Shown in pieces: positions 46,793 to 54,925 of a stretch of 57,969 nt of DNA. Source of the stretch: Luteibacter sp. (GTDB taxonomy: Bacteria; Pseudomonadota; Gammaproteobacteria; Xanthomonadales; Rhodanobacteraceae); contig NZ_WNDO01000034.1 in assembly GCF_009912395.1 (NCBI RefSeq), positions 1 to 57,969 of the forward strand, given 5' to 3'. A program made the position numbers and the translations under genes. Each line of letters opens with the position of its first letter. Position 1 is the stretch's first letter. The notes below the pieces were generated by a model, which saw only the letters and a program-made list of their open reading frames with translations, had not been told where the DNA came from and searched no databases.

Positions 46793-46897
46793 GGGCAAAC
46801 TCCCGTGACGGATGTCCCAAGACTAACGCCGTCGATGCGCAGGTCGTGTTGGCAAAAGGCATACTGGGGCGCCGATTCCCCTTCAAGGGCCTACGCC

Positions 46898-47212
46898 ATG
46901 ACAGACCAGGACACCCCGGCACGCGAATACACCCGCCCCCCGATGACGCGTGGCGTCGATCCGCAGCGCATGAACTGGTTATGGCAACTGGTGTTGCAGG
47001 CCACCGACCTCGATCCGGCCGATGTACGCCAGGCGTTGAACGCCGTCGGTGTCGCGGCCACGGACCAGCGACTGGCGAGCTGGCAGGCGTCTGATCGCGA
47101 CGAGAACTACTTCCCGCTGACCATCGCCGAACTGGAGCGCAACCTGCGCGCGGTCATCGCCTGGAAAGCGAAGCGCACGCAGGTTGCCGAAGACATCGTC
47201 GCTCAGGAATAG
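46898..47212 (+). CDS. Small hypothetical protein, DUF1456-like
   Basis: The 104-residue protein reads 'VLQATDLDPADVRQALNAVGVAATDQRLASWQASDRDENYFPLTIAELERNL' (several short helices). The repeat of helix, 'sW', charged turn and helix recalls DUF1456/YehS proteins of unknown function. It is acidic with no signal or membrane span. The frame is open far upstream but overlaps the divergent hydrolase gene there. It runs 10 bases into the 3' end of the convergent aminopeptidase gene. Confidence 0.65.
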   Translation: MTDQDTPAREYTRPPMTRGVDPQRMNWLWQLVLQATDLDPADVRQALNAVGVAATDQRLASWQASDRDENYFPLTIAELERNLRAVIAWKAKRTQVAEDIVAQE

Positions 47213-48579
47213 CGTTCGGACAGGAAACGGAAGAACGCGCGCAGGCCCTGCGCTTCGCCACCGCGCGGATGCGCCGGGCGATCGCCGTCGTTCCACGAGT
47301 AGGTGTCCAGGTGCATCCAGTTCTGGCTGTCGGGGATGAACCGCTCCATGTACAGCGCCGCCGTGATCGCACCGGCGTGGCGTGACGGCCCCGCGTTGGC
47401 GAAGTCGGAGATGTAGGAGTCGAGCATGCGGCGGTACGGACGCCACAGCGGCAGGCGCCACATCGGGTCGTGTACCGCTTCGGCCGCGCCGATCACGTGG
47501 TCGGCGAGCTGGTCGCGATTGGTGAACAGCGCCGGCAGGTCCGGCCCCAGCGCGACGCGCGCGGCACCGGTGAGGGTGGCGAAGTCCACGATCAGGTCAG
47601 GTGCCTGCTCGGCCGCGAAGGCGAGGGCGTCGCAGAGGATCAGGCGACCTTCGGCATCGGTGTTGTCCACTTCCACCGTGTGGCCACCACGGGTGCGGAT
47701 GACCTCGCCCGGGCGCATGGCGTTGCCGGCGATGGCGTTTTCGACGGCGGGCACCAGCAGGGTAAGGCGCACGGGCAGGCGCGCGCGCATGACGAGGCCG
47801 GCCAGCGCGATCGCGTGTGCCGCGCCGCCCATGTCCTTCTTCATCCAGCGCATGCCGTCGGACGGCTTGATGTCCAGGCCGCCGGTATCGAAGCACACGC
47901 CCTTGCCCACGATGACCAGCTTGGGGTTGGAGTTCTTGCCCCAGGTCAGCTCGATGAGGCGCGGCGGACGATGGCTGGCGCGACCCACCGCGTGGATGGT
48001 GGGGAAGTTCGCTTCCAGCAGTTCGTCGCCGACCCACTCGCGCACCTTCGCCTTGTGCTCGGCGGCGTGCGCGCGGATGGCCTCGGACAACTGCTCCGGA
48101 CCCATGTCCTCAGTGGGCGTGTTGACCAGGTCGCGCACTTGCATGGTGGCTTCGATCACCGGCTGCAGCGAACGCAGGGTGGCGCCTTCCACACACAGCG
48201 ATGCCGGCTCGCGACCCTTGGTGTTGCGATAACGCTCAAAGCGATACGCGCCCAGCGCCCAGCCCAGGGCGAGCAGGTCGTGGTCGTCGATGACGCCGTC
48301 GTCGGCGATCTCGTAGCTGCCCTCCGGCAGGCGGCGCGGCAGGTCGCCGAAGGACGGCAGTGGATCGGTGCGATCCACGCCTACCAGCACGCGGGCGACG
48401 TGGCCCTTGGCATCCGGCAGCAGGGCGACGGCACCCGGCACGGGCCGAAACCCGGTCGTTGCCAGCCACTGGCGGTGTGCCGCTCCCAAGCGCGCTTCGG
48501 AGGCTGCCATGCCAGCAGCATCGACGGTTTCGATGAGGACGACGTTGCGCTTTCCAGACCTGCGTTCGATCAACGACAT
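47203..48579 (-). CDS. M17 leucyl aminopeptidase family protein
   Basis: The 458-residue cytoplasmic metallopeptidase removes N-terminal residues. The M17 signature 'NTDAEGRLILCDAL' holds two metal ligands, and 'VGKGVCFDTGGLDIKPSDGMRWMKKDMGGAA' holds the catalytic Lys and others. It differs from standard PepA in the N-terminal domain, which is short and poorly alike; related proteins are annotated only as leucyl aminopeptidase family. It is followed on the same strand by no close gene. Confidence 0.9.
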   Translation of the reverse strand: MSLIERRSGKRNVVLIETVDAAGMAASEARLGAAHRQWLATTGFRPVPGAVALLPDAKGHVARVLVGVDRTDPLPSFGDLPRRLPEGSYEIADDGVIDDHDLLALGWALGAYRFERYRNTKGREPASLCVEGATLRSLQPVIEATMQVRDLVNTPTEDMGPEQLSEAIRAHAAEHKAKVREWVGDELLEANFPTIHAVGRASHRPPRLIELTWGKNSNPKLVIVGKGVCFDTGGLDIKPSDGMRWMKKDMGGAAHAIALAGLVMRARLPVRLTLLVPAVENAIAGNAMRPGEVIRTRGGHTVEVDNTDAEGRLILCDALAFAAEQAPDLIVDFATLTGAARVALGPDLPALFTNRDQLADHVIGAAEAVHDPMWRLPLWRPYRRMLDSYISDFANAGPSRHAGAITAALYMERFIPDSQNWMHLDTYSWNDGDRPAHPRGGEAQGLRAFFRFLSERYS

Positions 48580-48648
48580 TACGGCTCCCGTGCCTCGCGG
48601 TGGTTGGCGACCGCGTCAATGGGTGGTTGCAATCGGTGGGTGCCTATT

Positions 48649-49347
48649 CTACCGGTGCGCGTCGACGGCGGTGTCAATCCAGTCGGCAAGAGCGGTCATG
48701 TCGGCGAACTCGAAATCGGGCTCGGGACCATGCGACCAGCGCTCGCCCGTACGATTAAGCCAGACCGTGCGCAGGCCGGCCTGATGTGCGCCGACCACGT
48801 CCAGTAGCGGATCGTCGCCCACGTGGAGGATCTCGGCGGGCGAGACGCCCAGTTCGGCGGCGGCGGCGAGGAAGATCTTCGGATCGGGCTTGGCCACGCC
48901 AATCTGGCCGGCACTCAACCGTGCCTTGAAGAGGTGGTGCAGGCCGATCATTTCCAGGTCGGCATTGCCGTTGGAGACGCTGGCGATGGGCACCTTGGCG
49001 GCGATCCGTTCCAGCGCGGCGAGGCTGTCGGGATACAGCTCCACGTTGTTGCGTGCCACGTAGTAGATGCGCCACAACGCTTCGACCGGGGCATCCTCGA
49101 TGCCGCAGGTGGCGAAGGCATGACGGATGGTGAGGCGGCGCTGCTCGCTGAAATCGTGGGCGAGATGGGGGTAATCGTTGGAGATCTTCTCGCGCAGCTC
49201 GCGCATGGCCTCGATGGGCCATGCGCGGGCGACGACGGGATGATGTTCCTTGAGCCAGCGGTCGGCGCAGTGCTCGGCCTCGATCAGGGCCGGCAGTACC
49301 GGCCACAGGGTGTCGTCGAGGTCGAGCGAGACGGCGCGGATCAGCAC
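48649..49347 (-). CDS. HAD-superfamily phosphatase (YigB-like)
   Basis: This 232-residue protein has the HAD motifs: I 'LDLDDTLWP' with the nucleophile Asp, II 'ASVSNGNAD', III Lys in 'GVAKPDPKIF' and IV 'ILHVGDDPLLDVVGA'. The helical cap between I and II is of the type in YigB, a flavin-pathway phosphatase, which is its most likely relative. The substrate is not certain. It is 69 bases past the aminopeptidase start and three bases downstream of the PstS-like gene, so it may be in one transcript with that gene. Confidence 0.85.
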   Translation of the reverse strand: MLIRAVSLDLDDTLWPVLPALIEAEHCADRWLKEHHPVVARAWPIEAMRELREKISNDYPHLAHDFSEQRRLTIRHAFATCGIEDAPVEALWRIYYVARNNVELYPDSLAALERIAAKVPIASVSNGNADLEMIGLHHLFKARLSAGQIGVAKPDPKIFLAAAAELGVSPAEILHVGDDPLLDVVGAHQAGLRTVWLNRTGERWSHGPEPDFEFADMTALADWIDTAVDAHR

Positions 49348-49350
49348 GGC

Positions 49351-50856
49351 TTAGCGCGCACCGATCTTGAGCACCTGGCCGGGCTTGACGTTGTTGTCCT
49401 TCAGGCCGTTCAGGGCGCGAAGGTGGTCCACGTCGATGTTGTTGCGCTTGGCGATGGAGTAGAGCGTGTCACCGGCCGACACCTTGTAGGTGCGCGACGC
49501 GGCGGCAGGCTTCTTCTCGGCCTTGGCGGTTTCCTTCTTCTCGACCTTGGCCGGCTTCGCGTCGACGGCCTTGGCAGGCTTGGCCTCGCTGACCTTCGGG
49601 GTTTCGATCTTGTCCGAGGGCTTCTCGGCACCGTTGGCCGCCGGGGCCAGCGGCTTGGCGACCGGCTTGCCCTTCACGGTGACGACGTCGGTGGTGACCT
49701 TGGCGAACTTGCCGCCGCGCTTCACGTTGTCGGAGACGGTGACGGCTTCGGCGCGGATGCCGGTGAAGGCCGCATGCGCCGTGGTGGCGACGCTGCCCTG
49801 CACCTTCGCGAACTGCGACGGCTCGGCGGCCACGGCCGATGCCTTGGCTTCCTTCGTCTTGCCGCCCTTGCCCTTGGTTTCGGCCTTGGCGACGGCTTCC
49901 TTCGACGGTTCGGCGGCGGCTGCGGCCGCAGCGGCCACGGTCGGCGTGGTCATCGGCTGGCCCGCCGTCGGACGCGTGCCGACGATGGAGGCGATCTTCG
50001 CGCGACGTGCGGCATCGCCCGAGGCGAGCGCCATGCCATCGGCGTACGGCACCAGGCTATGCGCGCGCAGCAGCGAGCTGCCGGCGCTGGAGGTGACGAA
50101 GGAGAGGAACTCCTTCACGTCGGCCGCCTTCGGGCTGGTGTCGTTGCTGACCAGGTAAAGCTCGGTGTAGAGCGGATAGCTGCCGCTGGACACCGTGGAC
50201 GACGACGGCGCGATACCGTCGATCGAAAGGATCTTGAGCTTCTTGTTGCCCGCCGCACCCGCGAGGGTGGTGGCGCCGAGGCCATGGCGATCGAGGGTGA
50301 CACCCTCTTCAAGCTTGGCGACGTTCACGTACAGGCGCGGCGAGGCCACCGGCTGGTTGCCGCGTCCGAACAGCAGCTTGCGCATGCTGAACTCCACGCC
50401 GTCGCCGGGGCTGGCCACCGAGTAAAGGTTGATCGGCGCATCGTCGCCGCCCAGTTCCTTCCAGTTGGTGATGCGGCCCATATAGATCTCGTGGAGATCC
50501 TTCAGCGACAGGTTGCTCACCGGGTTGGACGGGTAGGTGACCATCACCAGCGCGTCCCACGCCACCGGCGTGAAGGTCAGCGACTGTTCCGCGGCACCCA
50601 TGCTCGGACGGGCCGAACCGGCGAGGTCCGCCGTGCCCTTGACCACGGCATCGATGCCGGAGGCGGTGTTGAAGGGCTGCAGTTCGATCTTGCCCTTGCC
50701 GGACTTTTCCCAGGCCTTGGCGACATCGGTGACCACGCCGCGCGCGGTGGTGATGTCGCCACGCCAGACCAGTTGCGATCCGGCGGCAAGAACGGTGGCG
50801 GAGGCGCTAAGGCCGATCAGCGTGGCGGTGAACAGTCGCGCGAGACGAAGAGACAT
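49351..50856 (-). CDS. PstS-like phosphate-binding domain fused to LysM
   Basis: The 501-residue product has a signal peptide ('LFTATLIGLSASATVLA'). A PstS/PBP-like domain follows (about 25-300: 'WEKSGKGKIELQPFNTASGIDAVVKGTADLAGSARP', 'WDALVMVTYPSNPVSNLSLKDLHEIYMGRITNWKELGG'). A 150-residue Ala/Lys-rich linker leads to a C-terminal LysM domain (about 454-501: 'YKVSAGDTLYSIAKRNNIDVDHLRALNG'). PstS proteins bind phosphate in the periplasm for ABC import; LysM binds peptidoglycan. No pstCAB genes are near. ATG 50856 is the first before the signal peptide. It is probably a wall-attached ligand-binding protein whose ligand is unproven. Confidence 0.85.
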   Translation of the reverse strand: MSLRLARLFTATLIGLSASATVLAAGSQLVWRGDITTARGVVTDVAKAWEKSGKGKIELQPFNTASGIDAVVKGTADLAGSARPSMGAAEQSLTFTPVAWDALVMVTYPSNPVSNLSLKDLHEIYMGRITNWKELGGDDAPINLYSVASPGDGVEFSMRKLLFGRGNQPVASPRLYVNVAKLEEGVTLDRHGLGATTLAGAAGNKKLKILSIDGIAPSSSTVSSGSYPLYTELYLVSNDTSPKAADVKEFLSFVTSSAGSSLLRAHSLVPYADGMALASGDAARRAKIASIVGTRPTAGQPMTTPTVAAAAAAAAEPSKEAVAKAETKGKGGKTKEAKASAVAAEPSQFAKVQGSVATTAHAAFTGIRAEAVTVSDNVKRGGKFAKVTTDVVTVKGKPVAKPLAPAANGAEKPSDKIETPKVSEAKPAKAVDAKPAKVEKKETAKAEKKPAAASRTYKVSAGDTLYSIAKRNNIDVDHLRALNGLKDNNVKPGQVLKIGAR

Positions 50857-51000
50857 GGACGGCAAGAACCTCGGAAGGAACGGGGTTGGGCTGGAAGGGC
50901 GCAATTGTGGGCTATTGAGGGCCCGCGCGCACCATTGACGTCGTTCAGCATCCTGCCGGTGGTATTCCGAACGTTAGCTGACGCTGTCGGCGCGTGGGCC

Positions 51001-51025
51001 CATCGCGCGCAAGCGCGCTCCTACA
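51001..51025 (-). repeat. Single REP arm overlapping the degQ stop
   Basis: One reverse-oriented arm ends CTCCTACA; the CTA at 51021-51023 is the TAG stop of the protease gene on the minus strand. Confidence 0.87.
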
Positions 51026-52391
51026 GGACCACGTAGTAGACCGCGTTGTCACGGACGATCGAGAGTAGCAGCTGCCTGATGGGCAGCGAGCCCGTCGTCG
51101 GCAGCGACTTCACGCCGTTGATCCGTTGCTGGGCGATGGCGACGATCACGTCGCCGTCACGCAGCCCGGCCTGGTACGCGGCGGAGCTGGGCGACACCCC
51201 GCTCAGTGCCACGCCATACAGGCCCTGCGATTTCTGTTCCGGCGAGAGGTCGTTCAACGTGATCCCGGCCAGGCGCTTGTCGACCTTCGCGCCGTCCAGT
51301 GTCGCCAGCTTCACCGCTTCGATGGTGGCCTCCACGTCGCGCGGCGTGCCGTCGCGCCTCACCGCCAGCTTCACCTTCGCGCCCAGCGGCAGCAGGCCCT
51401 CGGCGTTGCGCAAGTCCTGCGCACCACGCACCGGCTTGCCGTCGATGCTGGTAAGCACGTCGCCTGTCTGCAGGCCCGCGCCATCGGCCGGCGAGCCTTG
51501 GTTCACCCGCGTGACAACGGCACCGGTGGTGTCCTTCAGCCCTAGTGCCTGGGCGATGCGCGGCGTGATGTCCTGCACCTCCACGCCCAGGTTTCCGCGG
51601 CGGACCTTGCCGTAGGCCAGCAACTGCTTCATCACCCCGGTGGCGAGGTCGGTGGGGATCGCGAAGCCGATGCCGACGTTGCCGCCCGACGGCGTGAAGA
51701 TCATCGAGTTGATGCCGACCAGTTCGCCGCGCAGATTCACCAGTGCACCGCCGGAATTGCCGGGATTGATCGAGGCGTCGGTCTGGATGAAATTCTGGAA
51801 GCCCTTGCCCAGGCCCGAACGACCCAGCGCGGAGACCATGCCCGAGGTCGCCGTCTGGCCCAGGCCGAACGGATCGCCCACCGCCACCACGAAATCGCCG
51901 ACGCGCAGCTGCGAGGAATCCGCGATGGGCAGCGCCTGGAGATGCTCGGCGGGAATCTGCAGCACCGCGAGGTCCGTGTCCGGATCGGTACCGACGATCT
52001 TCGCCTTCAGATCGCGGCCGTCCTGCAAGGTGACCGTGATGTCGTCCGCGCCACCGGCCACATGGTTGTTGGTGAGCACATAGCCCTTCTCGGCATCCAC
52101 GATCACGCCCGAGCCCAGGCTCTGCGCTACGCGCTCGCGGGGCACGCCCTGGTTGCCGAACAACTGGCGGAACAGCGGGTCGTCGAAATACGGATCGCGG
52201 GTGCGCACGCGCGTCTTCGTGGAGACGTTCACCACGGCCGGCGTCACCTTCGCCAGCATCGGCGCGAGAGAGGGCAGCGGTTCACCGTTGACGGCCGGCG
52301 GCAAGGCCGCGAAGGCGGGCGAGGCCAGCAACATGGCAAGGGCCGCGCCGAGTAGCGAACGACGACGGTACCGATGAAGACGAGAGGGCAT
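51021..52391 (-). CDS. degQ: DegQ/DegP-type periplasmic serine protease
   Basis: This 456-residue HtrA-family protease has a signal peptide ending 'SPAFA', the trypsin-like catalytic triad H110 ('TNNHVAGG'), D140 ('DTDLAVL') and S213 ('INPGNSGGAL'), and two PDZ domains (about 275-365 and 370-455). It degrades misfolded exported proteins. ATG 52391 has AAGGAG seven bases upstream. The product ends 'VRDNAVYYVVL', close to where E. coli DegQ ends, with its CTG TAG stop supplied by a REP. I chose degQ over degP from the length of the loop near the N-terminus ('FRQLFG' region), which is short; this distinction is not firm. Confidence 0.92.
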   Translation of the reverse strand: MPSRLHRYRRRSLLGAALAMLLASPAFAALPPAVNGEPLPSLAPMLAKVTPAVVNVSTKTRVRTRDPYFDDPLFRQLFGNQGVPRERVAQSLGSGVIVDAEKGYVLTNNHVAGGADDITVTLQDGRDLKAKIVGTDPDTDLAVLQIPAEHLQALPIADSSQLRVGDFVVAVGDPFGLGQTATSGMVSALGRSGLGKGFQNFIQTDASINPGNSGGALVNLRGELVGINSMIFTPSGGNVGIGFAIPTDLATGVMKQLLAYGKVRRGNLGVEVQDITPRIAQALGLKDTTGAVVTRVNQGSPADGAGLQTGDVLTSIDGKPVRGAQDLRNAEGLLPLGAKVKLAVRRDGTPRDVEATIEAVKLATLDGAKVDKRLAGITLNDLSPEQKSQGLYGVALSGVSPSSAAYQAGLRDGDVIVAIAQQRINGVKSLPTTGSLPIRQLLLSIVRDNAVYYVVL

Positions 52392-52755
52392 GCAGACGCT
52401 CCTTGGCAGGTGTGCTCCGGGCACGTGGATCGCCGCTTTCGACCACGCCGGCACGCATCGGTTTCATGACGCGCGAAAGGTGTTTCCGACACTTTACATC
52501 GCCACTGGCCGGGGGTAAGGTTCGCCTCGAACGCAACCACAACATCTTGTGTTTTGTTATCGGGTCTTCATCAACTTGTGGTGGTGTCGATCCTGAGGTT
52601 CACGCTACAAGCCATCGTCGGCAAACGGATTTCCGTAGACGACGTGGGTGGTACGAAAGATGGTCGGCGTCGCTCTCGGGGGGAGGCGTCGAGGAATGCA
52701 CCGACGCTGGCATAGAAAAGCCGGACACACGACCGGCTACGAGGATCGCAACGAC
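52392..52755. other. Divergent promoter region, degQ / nrdJa
   Basis: This 364-base gap must hold the promoters of degQ (minus) and nrdJa (plus). It contains the putative NrdR box at 52537. I looked for a cobalamin riboswitch because nrdJ needs B12, but saw no recognisable B12 box. Confidence 0.45.
52537..52552 (+). promoter_or_regulatory. Putative NrdR box upstream of nrdJa
   Basis: CCACAACATCTTGTGT has the arms CACAA and TTGTG with a 4-base centre, as in the NrdR consensus ACACWATATATTGTGT. A second TTGTG lies 29 bases downstream (52576-52580) with a poor left arm. NrdR normally binds two boxes about three helical turns apart. Confidence 0.6.
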
Positions 52756-54903
52756 ATGAGCAGTGCACGTGCGCAAGCCATGGGGCTCGACACCGCGACC
52801 ATTCCGCTCCAGCCCGCCTCGTACGACATCTGGGACAAGAAGTACCGCCTGAAGGCCAAGTCCGGCGAGGCGGTGGATGCTTCCGTCGACGCCACCTGGC
52901 AGCGCGTCGCCCGCGCGCTCTCCGATGTGGAAGCCACGCCCGAGCTGCGCGAGCACTGGTACGACCGTTTCCTCTGGGCGCTGCGCCGCGGCGCGATCCC
53001 CGCCGGCCGCATCACCTCCAACGCTGGCGCGCTGGCGCACAAGCCCGCCACCTCCACGATCAACTGCACCGTCTCCGGCACCATCCATGACTCGATGGAC
53101 GACATCCTGGAGAAGGTGCACCAGGCCGGACTCACCCTGAAGGCCGGCTGCGGCATCGGCTACGAGTTCTCGACGCTGCGCCCGCGCGGCGCCTACGTGT
53201 CCGGCGCCGGTGCCTACACGTCCGGTCCGCTGTCCTTCATGGATATCTACGACAAGATGTGCTTCACCGTCTCGTCCGCCGGCGGCCGCCGCGGCGCGCA
53301 GATGGGCACCTTCGACGTGAGCCATCCGGACGCCAAGGAATTCATCCGCGCCAAGCGCGAGAACGGCCGCCTGCGCCAGTTCAACCTCTCGCTGCTCATC
53401 ACCGATGGCTTCATGGAGGCCGTGGAGCACGACAGCGATTGGCCGACCGTCTTCCCGATCCACGTGAAGGAGCGCGACGAGGTCGACTTCGACGACGCCA
53501 GTCAGGTCGTCTGGCGCGAATGGCCCACCACCGAGAACTATGTCGTCCGCGAGGATGGCCTGGTCGCCTGCAAGATCTACGGCCACATCCGCGCCCGCCA
53601 TTTGTGGGACATGATCATGGTCTCGACGTACGACTACGCCGAGCCCGGGTTCATCCTCATCGACCGCGTCAACGAGATGAACAACAACTGGTGGTGCGAG
53701 CACATCCGCGCCACCAACCCCTGCGGCGAGCAGCCGCTGCCGCCGTACGGCTCCTGCCTGCTGGGCTCGGTGAACCTCACCGTGTTCGTGCGCGACCCGT
53801 TCGGCCCCAAGGCCCGCTTCGACTGGGACGAGTACCGCGAGGTCGTCCGCGTCTTCACCCGCATGCTCGACAACGTGGTGGAGATCAACGGCCTGCCGCT
53901 CGAAAGGCAGCGCGAGGAGATCCTCTCCAAGCGTCGCCACGGCATGGGCTTCCTGGGCCTGGGTTCCACGATCACCATGCTGAAGATGCGCTACGGCGCC
54001 GCCGAGGCGGTGGCATTCACCGAGGACGTGTCCCGCGAGATGGCCGTGGCCGGCTGGGAAGTGGCCCTGGACCTGGCGAAGGAAAAGGGACCAGCGCCCG
54101 TGCTGGCGCGCGACTATGCCGTGACCGGCGACATGCTGCGCAAGCGCCCGGAGATGGTGGCCGACGGCTGGAAGGTGGGCGACACCATTCGCGGCAGCGT
54201 GCTCCACGCGACGTACTCCCGCTACATGCAGCGCGTGGCCGGCGTGGCCCCGGAACTGGTGGCGGCCCTGGCTGAGACGGGCGCCCGCTTCACCCACCAC
54301 ACCTCCATCGCCCCCACCGGCACCATTTCGCTGAGCCTGGCCAACAACGCCTCCAACGGCATCGAGCCCAGCTTTGCCCACCACTACTCGCGCAACGTGA
54401 TCCGCGAGGGCAAGAAATCGAAGGAAAAGATCGAGGTCTACAGCTACGAGCTGCTGGCCTACCGCGCTCTCATCAACGGCGAGGCCATGCCTTTCACCGA
54501 CGACCCCAAGGCGCGCCTGCCCGAATACTTCGTGGCGGCCGACGATATCGGCCCGAAAGAGCACGTGGACATCCAGGCCGCCTCGCAGAAATGGATCGAC
54601 AGCTCCATTTCGAAAACGGCCAACGTGCCCACCGATTATCCGTACGACGATTTCAAAGACATCTATTTTTACGCCTACAAGCAGGGTCTGAAGGGCTGCA
54701 CCACCTTCCGTTTCAACCCCGCCGCGTTCCAGGGAGTGCTCGTCAAAGAGGCCGATCTTGAGAGCACCCTCTACCGCTTCGAATTGGAAGACGGTAGCGT
54801 TGTCGAACTGAAGGGCAACGACGAAGTTGAATATGACGGCGAGATGCACACCGCCGCCAACTTATTCGATGCCCTGAAGGAAGGTTATTACGGCAAGTTC
54901 TGA
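52756..54903 (+). CDS. nrdJ: Adenosylcobalamin-dependent class II ribonucleotide reductase, NrdJa subunit
   Basis: The 715-residue product reduces ribonucleotides to deoxyribonucleotides using a B12-generated thiyl radical, with or without oxygen. The ten-stranded barrel core has 'STINCTVSGTIHDSMDDILEKV', 'LTLKAGCGIGYEFSTLRPRG' and the radical-site 'NPCGEQPLPPYGSC' with C323 and E325, then 'IAPTGTISL' and 'IEPSFAHHY'. The Cys-rich C-terminal tail that reduces the active site is missing here and is found in NrdJb, so this is the split form known from Pseudomonas. ATG 52756 is the family-like start. The longer frame upstream is in the leader. Confidence 0.93.
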   Translation: MSSARAQAMGLDTATIPLQPASYDIWDKKYRLKAKSGEAVDASVDATWQRVARALSDVEATPELREHWYDRFLWALRRGAIPAGRITSNAGALAHKPATSTINCTVSGTIHDSMDDILEKVHQAGLTLKAGCGIGYEFSTLRPRGAYVSGAGAYTSGPLSFMDIYDKMCFTVSSAGGRRGAQMGTFDVSHPDAKEFIRAKRENGRLRQFNLSLLITDGFMEAVEHDSDWPTVFPIHVKERDEVDFDDASQVVWREWPTTENYVVREDGLVACKIYGHIRARHLWDMIMVSTYDYAEPGFILIDRVNEMNNNWWCEHIRATNPCGEQPLPPYGSCLLGSVNLTVFVRDPFGPKARFDWDEYREVVRVFTRMLDNVVEINGLPLERQREEILSKRRHGMGFLGLGSTITMLKMRYGAAEAVAFTEDVSREMAVAGWEVALDLAKEKGPAPVLARDYAVTGDMLRKRPEMVADGWKVGDTIRGSVLHATYSRYMQRVAGVAPELVAALAETGARFTHHTSIAPTGTISLSLANNASNGIEPSFAHHYSRNVIREGKKSKEKIEVYSYELLAYRALINGEAMPFTDDPKARLPEYFVAADDIGPKEHVDIQAASQKWIDSSISKTANVPTDYPYDDFKDIYFYAYKQGLKGCTTFRFNPAAFQGVLVKEADLESTLYRFELEDGSVVELKGNDEVEYDGEMHTAANLFDALKEGYYGKF

Positions 54904-54925
54904 CCCCCGCGGAGAGGGAAAATTT

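Noticed and set aside
52392-52755. Cobalamin riboswitch ahead of nrdJa
   Set aside because: Expected from the B12 need of the enzyme, but no B12-box-like sequence or typical fold is visible; an NrdR-type box is present instead.
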